Source: Gremmenia infestans (lineage: Eukaryota; Ascomycota; Leotiomycetes; Helotiales; Hamatocanthoscyphaceae). From it: a stretch of DNA of 64,000 nt. Shown piece after piece: positions 10,231-22,116 of the stretch. Under the pieces are notes generated by a model. That model saw only the letters and a list, made by a program, of their open reading frames with translations, had not been told where the DNA came from and searched no databases. Position 1 is the stretch's first letter. Each line of letters begins with the position of its first letter. Location of the stretch: positions 806,001-870,000 of the forward strand of contig JAFEVB010000001.1 of assembly GCA_032629725.1 (NCBI GenBank), read 5' to 3'. The translations under genes were made by a program, and so were the position numbers.

Positions 10231-11320
10231 TGCTAACTTTTTTTAAATAGATCTAGCTTAGATATTATACTATATATAATAGTATATATTACTAGATTAT
10301 ACTATTTTAAAGTTGCTTTAGCTTTTAAATTACTATATAATTCTAACTTCTAAGTACTAGATATTATAGACTAAGATTATATAATTAAGATTTATAATAT
10401 TTATAATAAAAAGTACTAATTATCTAATTTAGATATCTATATATTAGTATAATACTTATAGTAACTTTTACTACCTCTTAATTTAGTATTTTATAAAGAT
10501 TTTAATACTTATAACTTTTAATAAAATCTATTTTATAAGATAATATATAATATAGAAAGTATTATACTAATAAACTAGATTAACTACTATAATTTAGCTT
10601 TTCTAAATACCTTTAATATAAGCACTTTCTACTACTTTTATATAGCTAGACCTATTAATATTAATCTTATACTAGCTTATTACTTTATAGCTAATTATAT
10701 TTAAAACTAAGCTATAATAAAAGATATAAGCTCTAACTATTTAGATATAATCTTTACTATTTAAAGATTCTAAATAAACTTAGCTAATCTATAAACTAGA
10801 CTAAATTTAGTAAAATACTATTCTACTAGCTATTACTACTTTAGAATTTACTATATTAGCTAAGCTATAGCTTAAGTTATAACTATAGCTTAAAAAGCTT
10901 AGAATAAATTAATATAAAAAGAAGCTATAAAATAGCTTTAGACTAGCTAGATAATATAGTAGAATGCTATACTAGCGCTATTTTATACGCTATATATAAT
11001 TCTATATTCTAAATCTAGTTAGTACTAAATACTAAGCTCTAGTAGAATAATTTACTAAAAACACTTTAATAAAATATAAATTATATTAAACTAGCTATTA
11101 TAAAAGCCTTTTCTAACTAATTATAATAGTATTATACTAGCGCGTATAATATATATTTTTAGGCTATTAAATAGCTAAAAAGGACTACTAGAACTAGTTC
11201 TTAAAAAAAGAGAATTCTAAATTAATTTTTAAAACTCTAGCTTCTATTAAGCTAAGATAGTTAAAACTAGTACTAAATCTAAAACTTTCTACTACTTAGT
11301 ATATTAATATCTACTATTTA
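10231..11320 (+). mobile_element. Heavily RIP-mutated LINE endonuclease fragment
   Basis: Aligns on the plus strand with the reverse complement of about 7,575-6,450 of the large LINE. Conserved blocks include CTAGATATTATAGACTAAGA, TTTATAATATTTATAA, AGAATGCTATACTAGCGCTA and ATTCTAAATT. Almost every difference turns C to T or G to A. It may be the downstream half of the ORF1 fragment at 2,150-3,470, split by the large LINE, although about 470 bp of the expected sequence between the two halves is missing. Confidence 0.65.
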
Positions 11321-13512
11321 AGAAAGTAATAGCTTCTACTTATATAAGAAAACTTCTTTTAAGCTTCTAGAACTTAAAGCACTTATATAATTAAATAAAT
11401 CTCTAAAAGCTTTACTTTTAGAAGCTTATATAATTTCAGATTTATATTTATAATAAGTTTTTTTTAGAATTCTTTTCTTTTTTTAACTTATAAAAAAATA
11501 CTAAATATCTAAATAATCTATATTTATAATAAAGTTTTTAATAGTATTATTTATTTCTTTTCTTTTTTAAAAATAGATTTAGTTTTTAATAGATAGTATC
11601 TAGTTCTATTAGATCCTTTTAGTTTTTTTTTCTAGTTAGCTTTTTCTATTTTAACTATTTATTAAAGTTATAAGTTATCTTTTTCTTAAAAGATTTTTTA
11701 TAAAACTAATTATTAATTTTATAGTTATTTACTAATTTTATATTATTTCAAATTTAAATTACTTTATTTATATTATTTAATATATATATTACTTAATCTA
11801 TACTATTTAAAATTTTTTTTACTAAAACTTATATATCTACTACTAGTAGTAAAAGCTTATAACTTTATATATTTTCTAGAATATTAGCATACTAGCATAT
11901 AGCTATAATAAATGCTTATATGCTCTATTAGAATATATATATTATATAAACTATATAATCTTAGCTTTAATAACTAAGTATTATTAAGACCTTTTACTTT
12001 ATTACTATAATCTTAGTATTTATATCTATAAATATAATAATAAAACTATAGATTACTAGACTAGATAAATAAACTATATATATAGATAGGATTATATAAT
12101 ATATATAATATATATATAATATATATATTCTAATACTTCTAGCTTATTATTACCCTTTTTAATTTTATATCTAGAACTTTATTACTAGTAGATAATAGTA
12201 TAGTATTATGCTAGCGCTATTTCTAAGTATAATAGAGCAAGCTACTAGTAGAAACTAAAAAGTGTATAGATTAAGTAATAAAAGCATTAAATAATATAGA
12301 TTAAGTAATTAAAATTTAAAATAATATAAATTTAGTAAATAACTATTAATTTTAATAGTTTTTTTAATTATTTTTCTTAAAATAATAAAATAGTTTATTT
12401 ATATTAGTTTATTCTTAATAAAATCTTTAAGTTCTATATAATACTAGCTAGCTAAAGTATAGTTACTTTATCTTACTATATTAGAATATTATTAAAACCT
12501 AGTTATATATTTAGAAGCTAACTTAATTTACTTTAGTTATTAAAGTTTCTACTTAGCTATATTCTACTATTTAAGATTACTAAAAACTTATTAGATAGCT
12601 TTTTTAAACTAGATATAGCTAGTAAATATAAATAAAATTAATAATTATATTTTAATTATAATCTTTTTTATATTTATCTTATTTATTATAAAATTATTAA
12701 TATAAGTTTTTATTTTATTAAAAGCTATCTTTTAGAAATAGCTAATTATATATATAATCTTAGCTGCTTTAATTCTAAATAGATATTAATTAAATAAAAT
12801 ATAAATATTTATAAAAATAAGAAAATTATCTAACTTATTTTTATCTTTATAGAATATATTAGATACTTTAATAATAGTAGTATACTTTTATACTATAAGT
12901 ACTAGAATAGGTTTCTAAGCTATAAGCTAGATATTATCTACTATAGATAAAATATTCTTAGTTAAGAAAAAAATATTTTTTATTTTAAAACATCTAATAG
13001 ATAATATTATAATAGTTAATAAAAAAACTAGTACTTAAAATATAATAATTACTAGACTTATATAGTATCTAGATAAGTCTAGTAACTTAGAATAGGTCTT
13101 TAGATCTAGGTTATTATTAGTTTAATATTAGTATCTATTAATATATTATAAGTTACTATACTTAAAAGTATAGCTTATTACTAGATATAAGATAATAAGT
13201 ATATATTAAGAAATACTATTTAAGTTAAGTATAAAGCTTTTATCTAATAGTTAATAATCTAGTTTTATATAAAATCTTTATTCTCTACTAGATTCTTATA
13301 GACTTCTTAGAGCCTAGAGCTTAAAGCTTCTAAGAATAGATTCTAGATTCTTTTTTAAAGCTTCCTTTTTAGAGATCTATTATATAACTAATATCTTAGT
13401 AGTAGTATATACTAATACTTACTATCTAATAGAGTAACAGCTCCTGCTTATATAAGAAAACTCCCTCTAGGTTCCTAGGAGCCCATGTGATCCTAGGTTC
13501 ATATTCGTAATA
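11321..13512 (-). mobile_element. AT-rich Ty3/Gypsy relic with internal deletion
   Basis: The right part (13,041-13,512) is a diverged LTR of the same family as the LTRs at 13,608 and 19,629. The internal part, for example 12,420-12,600, aligns with the gag region of the complete element at about 19,060-19,220. Sequence similar to the LTR end occurs at about 11,330-11,455 and is probably a truncated second LTR. The pol region is absent, so this is an internally deleted, strongly RIP-mutated relic. Confidence 0.65.
13041..13512. repeat. Diverged Gypsy LTR (about 472 bp)
   Basis: Begins TATAATAATTACTAGACTT where the intact LTR has TGTAACGATCGCCTAGCCC, and ends ATTCGTAATA where the intact LTR has GTTCGTAACA. 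The first 390 bp are extremely AT-rich. From about 13,436 onward the sequence abruptly regains normal G/C content. Confidence 0.65.
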
Positions 13513-13607
13513 TCAGAGCTGCGCCTCCCGCAAATATACGTAGCTGACTATATAATTTCTCATTTCTTATATATATAACGTTATTACTAAACCTATAAGA
13601 GCATTTA

Positions 13608-14039
13608 TGTAACGATCGCCTAGCCCACGTAGTGCTAGGGTAAGTCTTGTGACTCAAGTAGGTCCCTGGACCTAAGTTATTATTGGGTTAATGTTAATAT
13701 CTATTAATAGATTACTGGTTACTATACTTAGGAGTATAGCTTATTATAAAGTATAAAGTAATAAGCGTGTATTAGGAAATACTATTTGAGTTAAGCATAA
13801 AGCTCCTATCTAATAGGTGATAACCTAGCCTTATATAGAACCTTTATGCCTTTAGATCCTAATAGATCCTAATAGGCCGTAAGGATCCCTATAGTCCTCC
13901 TTGGTCTGTTATATGATTAATATACTAGAAAAACGTCTCTTGCTTAAAGAAGGAAGATCTGTTCTTACTAAGGGTTCTCCTACGTCTAGAGTTAGATATT
14001 AAGCCTAAGGTCCCTTAGTTATATATTATATTTATAATA
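13608..14039. repeat. Left LTR of the complete Gypsy element
   Basis: 432 bp, collinear with 19,629-20,060. Its outer first 120 bp keep G and C where the other LTR has A and T; its inner half is the more mutated of the two. Confidence 0.92.
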
Positions 14040-14129
14040 CTATTCTCCTCTTAGTTAGCGTAGTCCCTACGCTTAAGTATAATATGGGAAAACATCTTCC
14101 TTATAGTATAGCCTTCTTTCTTTCTTATT

Positions 14130-14669
14130 ATGCCACCTATTTGCAATATTAAAGATAAAGAGCGCTTTATCCTTTACGACCGAATTATCTCTTCTGGTTA
14201 TCCTATTAATATAAAGTGCACTTATTATAAATCCTAAGGCTTAGAGTGTGTTATATCTGAATCCTCTGGTTTAGGCAAATGTGGTGCTTATATAAAGTTA
14301 AAAACGAAGTGCGATATCTATAGGCCGTCGCTTGCGGACTGGTCTATGCTAGAGCGCGAAGAACTTTATCTAGAGCAGGAGAGGCGGGAGATGCTCTTAA
14401 AACTATTACGCCTTGATTAGTAATAGTCCGAGTTTAAACGCTATGCCTGGGACATGTTACGCCGGGGCCTTAAAACCCTTAATAAGCTTAATACCCTAGA
14501 GGAGAAGGAGAAGGTTAAGAAGGAGGAAAGTGGGCGGCGTGAGCGGGGAACTCTACCTGCTTCTATTCCTAACTTTCTTGCTGGTAGTCCTTTGCTTAGT
14601 CCTAACCCTTTTAGCGACCCTGCCTTTATTATATTGCTGGCCGCGTATAATCCTTTAGACCTATTCTAG
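14130..14669 (+). pseudogene. Extra ORF of the Gypsy element, antisense to pol
   Basis: A single plus-strand frame of about 180 codons between the left LTR and the integrase end of pol, opposite in direction to gag-pol. The N-terminal part is cysteine-rich, with spacings CNI, C-T-YY, LEC, KCG and KCD that resemble a small zinc-binding module. The C-terminal part is a charged Glu/Arg/Lys-rich likely coiled coil, and the last 71 codons (14,454-14,669) are open. In-frame stops near 14,232 and a cluster near 14,418-14,429 all lie at codons that a C-to-T change would make from CAA or CAG. Ascomycete genomes commonly contain similar proteins (from memory), but no function is known to me. Confidence 0.6.
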
Positions 14670-17600
14670 TTAGGTTAGGGTGCTAACCTTAATAGTCTGC
14701 AAATATCTTAAGGTCCCTAAGTATTATCCCTAGCTCCTAGGTGTTTTCTAAGTGTAGGTAGTTTATCTATTTAACTAAGTACCTAATACTTCCTCTAACC
14801 TGTTTATAGTCTAGTATCGCTTCGATCTTATATTTAGCATTAGGGTTAACTAGTTGGATTTCTATAATAGGCGCGGGTAGCGCCCCTAGTAGTGCTAGTT
14901 CAAGGAGGGATATATGGAATACTAGATATATGTTTATTATTCTAGGTAGTACTAATTTATAGTTAACTAGTCCTATAATTTGTTTGATTTTAAACGGCCC
15001 TAGCTTTTTATGATCCAGTTTTATGCTTGGTTATTTTATCTTAATATTTTTTCGTATTAGGTAGACCTTATCCCCCTCTTTAAGCATAGGTTCCACACTA
15101 CGTTTTCCGTCGTAGTATAACGCTGCTCTCTTTATAAAGAATACCAGGTTACTAGCTAGTTCCTCCTAAAGTGCTTTAAGGTCTTCTACCTATATAGTTA
15201 CGGATTGGTTATCTACTCTTAAGGTTATCGTAGAGTGGTAGGCCTTAGGGTTATAACTATAATTCGCGTATGCTAGTAAGATCTTCGTATTTTCCGCGGC
15301 TGATATATTATATGCGAACTAGGCGAGTAGTAGAAGTCCTATCTAGTTATTCTGCTTATAGTTTATATAATACTAGATGTATGTTTCTATTATCTAATTT
15401 ATCCGTTTAGTTTGTCCGTTAGTTTATAGGTGAAAACTTGTTAATAGTTTCCTTTTAATACCTAGCAGAGCCATGAATGCTATCTAGAACTTTAAAGTAA
15501 AGAGCTGATCTCTATCTAATATAATTTCTTCTAGCGCGCTATAGTTTGCTACTACTACTTAGAGAAATGCCTAGGCTAAGTCTTCGGCCGTGCTTAATTC
15601 CTTATAGGGTATTATATAGGTGTATTTTATTAACCTATCTATAATAACTAGGATAGAATCGTATTCTACTTCTATTATTAGATCCTTAGATAGTAGTAGT
15701 TTAACTACGAAGTCCTATATAATAGATATCTAGGGAGTCTTTAGCATGTCAGGTGATTATATTATGCTATATAGGGCGTGCCGTGATGCCTTATTCCGTA
15801 TATAAGTATTGCACTTGCTAATAACCTCCTTAACTATTATTTATATGCCTGGGAAGTAGTATCTCCGCGAGAGCCTCTCCTAGGTTCTAGTATTTCCCTA
15901 ATATCTATAAGCTAGTAGCTTATATTATTCCTTAACGAATTCTTTCCGGATACTCTTAGGGATATATATCTTATTCTTATATAGTAGGAGCCCCTCTATA
16001 TTCTTCTAGAAGTATTACAAGATGCCTTCCGCTACTACGTCCCCTTTATATGCCGATCTAATTTTATCCGTAAATAGGTCGCCGTCGACGCGGGTCGCAG
16101 CTGCGATTTATTATTTATTTAGGATAAGGTTATCGCCGTCTTCCTAGAAGATCGCAACGCCTTTTATTTCCTCTTTTACCTTATATCCTAGCTTCCAACT
16201 TAGTGCATTAGCGCGTGCGTTCTCTATTCCCTTTATATATTTGATTTATAAGTTATAGGTGGTAAGTGTCTCTACCTATCTTATCTATTGCCTATTTAAG
16301 TCTTTAGTCGTAGTAAAGCCGATAAGATTCTTATAATTAGTAAGAATTATTACTAGGAAGTTAGCCCTCTAAAGGTAAACCCTCTATTCCTATAATGCTT
16401 TAACTATTACTAGGAGTTCCTTATTATATATATTATAGTTAAGTTCTACGGACGTTATTTTTCTGGAGTAGTATACTACCAGATGCTAGCTGCTATCCTT
16501 ATATTTCTATATAAGCACTCCCCCTATTACCCTATCTAACGCGTCCGTCTCCGCTATTAACTCGAGTTCTAGCTGGAAGTTCTAGCGGATAGGTTCCTCT
16601 ATAAAGGCCTGCTTTAGCTCTTAGAATACCTTTTCTGCTTTATCTATCTATTTAAACTCCTTCTCCTTTTTTGTTAGGTCTATGAGTGGTAGAGCCTTCT
16701 TTAAATATAACTTAATAAACTTCCAGTAGAAGTTTGCGAATCCTAGGAAAGATTACACCTGTTTAACTATAGTTAGCGTCTCCTAGGTAATAATCGCTTA
16801 GACCTTTTTAGGGTCTAGGCCGATTTTCCCTAGCGTAATTATATAGCCTAGAAAGGTGATTTCTTTTATATGGAAGTTGCACTTAGATAGCTTTAGGCGG
16901 AATCCCTTTGCCGCAAGTGCTTCTAAGACCTATATTACGTATCCTATGTGCTATTCCTTATCGTCTAAATATACTAGTATGTTATTAAGGTAATATATAT
17001 AGAACCTATCTAAGAAAGCCCTTAACGCGTTATAGTTAACTTCTTAATAGGTTGCTAGGGCGTTAGTTAGCCTAAATGGTATGACCTGGTACTTATAGTA
17101 ACCAAATCTGGTTTGAAATGCCGTTTTCTATTCCTTGCCCTTTACGATGCAGATTAGGTGATATGCGTCCCTTATATCCAGTTATATAAAGATTACCGCC
17201 TCCCTTAGACGGTCTTATATATCGTCTACCTGTGGTAGTAGGTATTAATTTTTTATAGTTACCTCGTTTAACTTTTAGTAATTAATGCAAAATCGATCCG
17301 GTCTATCTTTCTTCTTCGTAAATAGCATTAGCGCTCCTAATAGGGAGTGCGACTCCCTTATCTATCCCTTAGATAATGCCTTATTAATATACTCCCTCTA
17401 TAGTCTTATCTCTTCTTCGCTATACCGGCGAAGTGGTTCCTAAGAAGGTTTGCATCCTTCCTTAAGCGGTATCTTATAGTCCTATAGTTAATATTTAGGT
17501 AAGGCCTTCTTACCTTACAGGTTATTAAACATCTATTTAAACTTCTTATACTACACTGGTATCTCTTTTTCGACCTTTATATTATCTAGTGGAGGGCCTC

Positions 17601-19628
17601 GGGTTGCGTGCCCTGGCGCGTTATAGGAGGTGGCGCTAACCTCTCTATAGCTATATAGTTATTTTAATATATAGCTGCATCGGGTAAACTTTACCTTATA
17701 AGTTTCCTAGTTAATTTCTGGATTATGTTATCTAATCTAAGGAATACTAAAAATGGCCTGATTATCTCTGATACGGATTATATCTAGGCTGATTTCCTTC
17801 TAGTGACCTCTAATGGTTACCTATATAGGTATAGTCTTATGCTTAACTATTCCTCTATTTGTTTTAATCGCCGTCCTATTAATAATAGTAAGTGGGTAGG
17901 GTTCCTCCTTCTTTTGTACTAGTATGTTAAGCCTCTTTACGGCTTCTAGCGAGATGAAGTTCCCCTGCGCACTAGAGTTAAGCATAACCTGTAGCTCCTT
18001 TCCTCTAGTGTGGGCGTTTAGCGTTATATGGTTTTGGCCCCCTATGGCTGCTACTTGCTTTCCTGGTTGTCTTCCTTCTAGGACCTTATATCCTGTGAAT
18101 TGGTTTTCCTATAGTTAGTAACTGCCTTCCCACCTTATTAGTTGGTATAGGGTGTTTAGCGCGAATATGCTTTATGCTTTATTACTAATATATTGCTAGG
18201 CGAAAATCGTTAGGTTTATGGGAAATGGGGGAAAAGTTGTTTTCCTCTAAATGCGTTTGCCTGACCCTTTACTAGTGATTTCCTAGACGTCTCCTGGCTC
18301 TATAATTAAGTTTAGCCTTGGTATCTCCTCTCTAGGGATGCCTTTAATAATCCTGGGCTGTTAAGGTGCCCTAAAGACGACTTGTCGTATGTCTTAGTAT
18401 ATAACTGTATAGTATATACCTTCTTCTAGTTTCTCTATTCCTAGCTGGAAGTCCCCTTTAAAGGCCGGTTTATCCCCCTCTTTAGGTTCCTACTAGTTTC
18501 CTGCAGAAAGCTTATTACTAGCTATAATCTATTCTTTATCTATATCGGGTAGCTGGTCTATAGGATTCTAAGATGGGCTTGCCTTCTCTTCTGCGTTTAT
18601 TTCCTGGCTTTTATACTTAGGTGGTTGCATACCGTACTCCTATCCCTTAGGGTCGGGTTGCAATGCTGCACCTAAGGTTTATATAGCCGCGCTTACGTTT
18701 TATTTCTTTTAGGGTCCTTTCCCCTTCTTCTATCTATAAGAGGATGCTAAGTGTCCGGGCAATCCACACTTAAAATAGAGTCCCTTCTAATATTACTTAT
18801 CCCGTTTCTCCCTAGAGAGTAGGTTTAGCTTCTAGTAAGCGGCGTTAATTTCTATTAGGTCCCCCTAATCCTTCCTTCCTGCCAATCCTGTCTTCCCTAA
18901 TCGTTTACTGAAGTTATAGGTCCCCTTCTATTTAAGGGACCTCTTAAAGAATCGGTTATTAATCTTAACCGCTTCCTTAATCATTTTAGCGAGACTGTTT
19001 AGTCGGTCTATCCTAGTTAGCTTATCCTTAATAAAGTCCTTTAGTCCTATATAGTACTAGCTGGTTAGGGCGCGGTCGCCCTATCCTGCCATATCTAAAT
19101 ACTATTGGAACCTAGCCGTGTACTCGGAGGCTGACTTGTTCTGCTTTAATTGTTATAGCTCCTATTCGGCTATACTTTACTATTTAAGGTTGCTAAAGAC
19201 TTATTAGATGTTTTTCTTAAATGCCTTATAGCTTATAAATATAGCCTGGGTTAAGGTTCTTGCCCCGGTCGTGACTCGCCCCTAACTGGTCTTATTTGCT
19301 ATAAAGTCGTTAATATAGGTCTTAACCTAGTTAAAGGCTATGCCCTAAAGGTAACTAATTATATAGATAACCTTTACTGCCTCAGTTCCGAATAAGTGTT
19401 AGTTAAATAGGATATATATATCTATTAAAGTTAGGAAGTTATCTAACTTGCCCCTATCTCTATAGAACGTGTTAGGTGTCTTAATAATCGCAGTTTATTC
19501 CTATACCGCAAGAGTTTAGGCTAGCGCTAGCGTAGAAGCTGGAGTTGGCGTTAGGGTTAGGGTGTCCTTCCCCTTAGTAGATCCGGTGGATGATATTATT
19601 CCGTTAATAGAGAGACTAGTGCTTAAAG

Positions 19629-20060
19629 TGTAACGATCGCCTAGCCCATATAGTGCTAGGGTAAGTCTTATGACTTAAGTAGGTCCCTAGACCTAAGTTA
19701 TTATTAGGTTAATATTAATATCTATTAATAGATTACTAGTTGCTATACTTAGGAGTATAGCTTATTATAAAGTATAAAGTAATAAGCGTGTATTAGGAAA
19801 TACTATTTAAGTTAAGCACGAAGCTCCTATCTAATAGGTGACGACCTAGCCTTATATAGAACCTTTATGCCTTTAGATCCTGATGGATCCTGACAGGCCG
19901 TGAGGATCCCTACGGTCCTCCTTAGTCTATCATGTGACTAATATACTAGAAAAACGTCTCTTGCTTAAAGAAGGAAGATCTGTTCTTACCAAGGGTTCTC
20001 CTACGTCTAGAGTCAGACATTGAGCCTAAGGTCCCTTGGTCACATGTTACGTTCGTAACA
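19629..20060. repeat. Right LTR of the complete Gypsy element
   Basis: 432 bp, ends GTTCGTAACA and is followed directly by the ATTTA target duplication. Its inner first 120 bp are more mutated than the left LTR, while its outer 250 bp are the less mutated copy. Confidence 0.92.
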
Positions 20061-20065
20061 ATTTA

Positions 20066-20578
20066 CAGCCGTCCTCTGAATGCCGGCAACAGCGAATACC
20101 GATCACGCTATTACCGGCTGCAGCGTTTGGTCCGTCTCTTCTAAAGCACGAAACGGGATATTCTGCTAAGTTACTCGGCTACTCGTAGCCCATTCGTGCA
20201 TGTGGGGCAGGCTCTGGAGAGTCGCGCAAGTCATACAGTAGAGTATGAAGTTACTTCGTACAAGTACCAATGCATGTTGATCCTGCGATTTGATGCATTG
20301 GTTCCTGCGCCCCTTCCTCCTGCGCTCGACCAATAGCATAACTTTCCGATACATGAACTAATGCGAGAGCCCTCACAGTGCCTGGAGGCAGGGGGAGGCC
20401 TCTCCGAGACTCTTTACCCCTCCTCCTCCCTCAATTGCCCCTCTATCACACAACTCTGCTACTTCATATCAGAATTTGCTACAACTGTTAGGTTGGTGAA
20501 AGGTCTTAAATCTTACACACCGCCTATCAGAAAACATACAAACCTTGAAGAATTAATAAACCCACCAATCACTTCACA
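20066..20578 (+). promoter_or_regulatory. Upstream region of the alpha/beta hydrolase gene
   Basis: Non-repeat DNA starting directly after the Gypsy target duplication. It holds pyrimidine-rich tracts near 20,415-20,460 and no confident gene. The retrotransposon ends about 515 bp upstream of the hydrolase start codon and could have altered its promoter; this is inference. Confidence 0.35.
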
Positions 20579-21547
20579 ATGGCCTCCTCAACACTCCCTT
20601 CAAACGGCCGCCTCGTCAACATCGGCACGCACTCTCTGGCTCTCTACACTAATGGCCCAGATTCCAGCAGCCCTAAAGAACCCGTCGTGATATTTATCTC
20701 GGGTGTGGCAAGCGATGCCCTCAACTGGCAAGCCGTGGTGCGGCTGCTGGGTACCTCGTTGCGAAGCTACACGTACGATCGTTCAGGCTATCGCAATTCA
20801 GAGCCCTCGCCGCTCGCTCCCTCGGCTGAGAACGTTGCTCTGGAGCTCTCTCTTCTCATCGACAAGGCGCCCATCCTGAACCCTTTGATCCTCGTAGGGC
20901 ACTCCTGGGCCGGCGTAATTATGCACGAGTACATCGCTTTGAAGGGAACTGACCAAATCGCTGGTCTGGTGTTCGTGGACGCCAACCATGAGACAACACC
21001 ACTGGTGATGAACCCGAATGATCCAATTCTCTGGGCTGTTGCCGCGAATGTTGACCCATACTCTGCCTGGGGCTTGGAGGCAGAACACAAATTCACGCAG
21101 GGGGAGTGGGACGCGTTCAAGGCAGTGAAAACGACTGAGAAGCACAAGCTGATTGTGCACAAGGAGGACGTTGAGAACTACATACCAAGTTTTGAGACGC
21201 TGCGGAAGAAGGAGCTGAGTAAGAAGCAGCCACTCGTTGGAAACAAACCGATTTATGTAATTGGGGGTACACGAAGCAGGGATTGGAGTGGATTGTACAA
21301 GGCGGGCGTTGCTAAGGGGAACGGGACCGAGGAGCAGAGGGCCCATGTGAGAGAGTTGATCAAGACGATCGATGCAAAGAATAAGGATCTCATGAAGGAA
21401 TTCTTGAAACTCTCCACAAGGAGCGAGCTTGTCTTCGCCAATGAGAGTGGGCACTTCGTGCAAATCACTCAGCCGGAAATCGTCGTTGATGGAGTGAAAT
21501 GGGTCCTAGATAACCTTTCAGAAGCTTCCCAGTTTCCGCGAGAATAA
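20579..21547 (+). CDS. Alpha/beta hydrolase-fold protein
   Basis: An intronless 322-residue protein of the alpha/beta hydrolase (AB hydrolase-1) superfamily. The nucleophile elbow is GHSWAG with Ser109. The likely acid is Asp134 in VFVDAN, and the likely catalytic histidine is His292 in SGHFVQ, which together give the full triad. An oxyanion-loop region (ISGVASD) lies at 40-46. There is no signal peptide or membrane segment, so a cytosolic enzyme is likely. The substrate cannot be told from the sequence; esterases, lactonases and epoxide-hydrolase-like enzymes share this fold. The start is the first ATG after a pyrimidine-rich leader and gives a normal N-terminus. It is the only apparently undamaged gene of the accessory segment and directly borders the transposon island. 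Confidence 0.85.
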   Translation: MASSTLPSNGRLVNIGTHSLALYTNGPDSSSPKEPVVIFISGVASDALNWQAVVRLLGTSLRSYTYDRSGYRNSEPSPLAPSAENVALELSLLIDKAPILNPLILVGHSWAGVIMHEYIALKGTDQIAGLVFVDANHETTPLVMNPNDPILWAVAANVDPYSAWGLEAEHKFTQGEWDAFKAVKTTEKHKLIVHKEDVENYIPSFETLRKKELSKKQPLVGNKPIYVIGGTRSRDWSGLYKAGVAKGNGTEEQRAHVRELIKTIDAKNKDLMKEFLKLSTRSELVFANESGHFVQITQPEIVVDGVKWVLDNLSEASQFPRE

Positions 21548-22116
21548 GAATTACTAGATACCTAGGTAACTTTGACACTTAGCACCTTAACGAGCCTAAT
21601 GGATGACATGGGATGTGAACAATAGTGAAACGAGGCTACATCAGATACAGATCTGCGAAGTCGATTAAGATCTTGTCAGGCGGCTAGTCCTACCATGATT
21701 CAGAGATCCAAGAGGCCCCTGCAGCTCGAAGTTTCACAAGGTCGTAGAAACAGAATATAATAGGCAAGGAGAAGCCAGGAGACTGGCGATTATGGGCAGC
21801 GCGCATTGGGTAGGATATGAGATGGAAAAACGAACTGCGTGTTTACTCGAACCCCGTAATATCAACTGGGCGTTTCTTTGTCTTTTTCTTTTTTCCATCA
21901 GGAAACCTGAGATTCACTACCACAACCTTGACTATCATTATATAAAACCTTCCCCGCTTCTTTGCTTAATGTGGACAGAGATCGCGATCACAATTCTTGA
22001 TATTTTGGAATGATGCCGTAATTATTCGCTGACACTCTCTTGGTACATCGAATACCCCCTTCAGTTAGAGGCTTTGGCTCTGCCTCTGATAGAATAGGCA
22101 AATTCGAACGCAAAGG
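21548..22116. other. Convergent intergenic region
   Basis: Lies between the hydrolase stop and the end of the transporter gene on the other strand. No domain is recognisable in the small open frame at 21,792-22,013, which is probably chance. Confidence 0.4.

Larger units (their letters stand above)
13608..20060 (-). mobile_element. Complete Ty3/Gypsy chromovirus-type LTR retrotransposon, inactivated
   Basis: A 6,453-bp element bounded by two 432-bp LTRs starting TGTAACGA and ending in TAATA/GTAACA, flanked by ATTTA on both sides (13,603-13,607 and 20,061-20,065). Gag-pol runs on the minus strand. Gag lies near 19,600-18,700 with a zinc-knuckle remnant near 18,780-18,730. RT and RNase H follow between about 17,600 and 16,000, with the palm box changed to YLNN near 17,005 and an FLGY...DPKK block near 16,840. 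Integrase lies near 15,850-15,150, with its D, D and E region visible. A GPFKI...FHISLLE and chromodomain-like end lies near 15,050-14,740. Many glutamine codons are now TAG or TAA, so it is non-autonomous. Confidence 0.9.

Noticed and set aside
17924..18118. 64-codon plus-strand frame inside the Gypsy element
   Set aside because: Antisense to the pol region and without constraint; unlike the frame at 14,130-14,669 it has no extended open context.
20788..21468. Minus-strand frames up to 221 codons
   Set aside because: Antisense to the alpha/beta hydrolase, which has a full catalytic triad on the plus strand.
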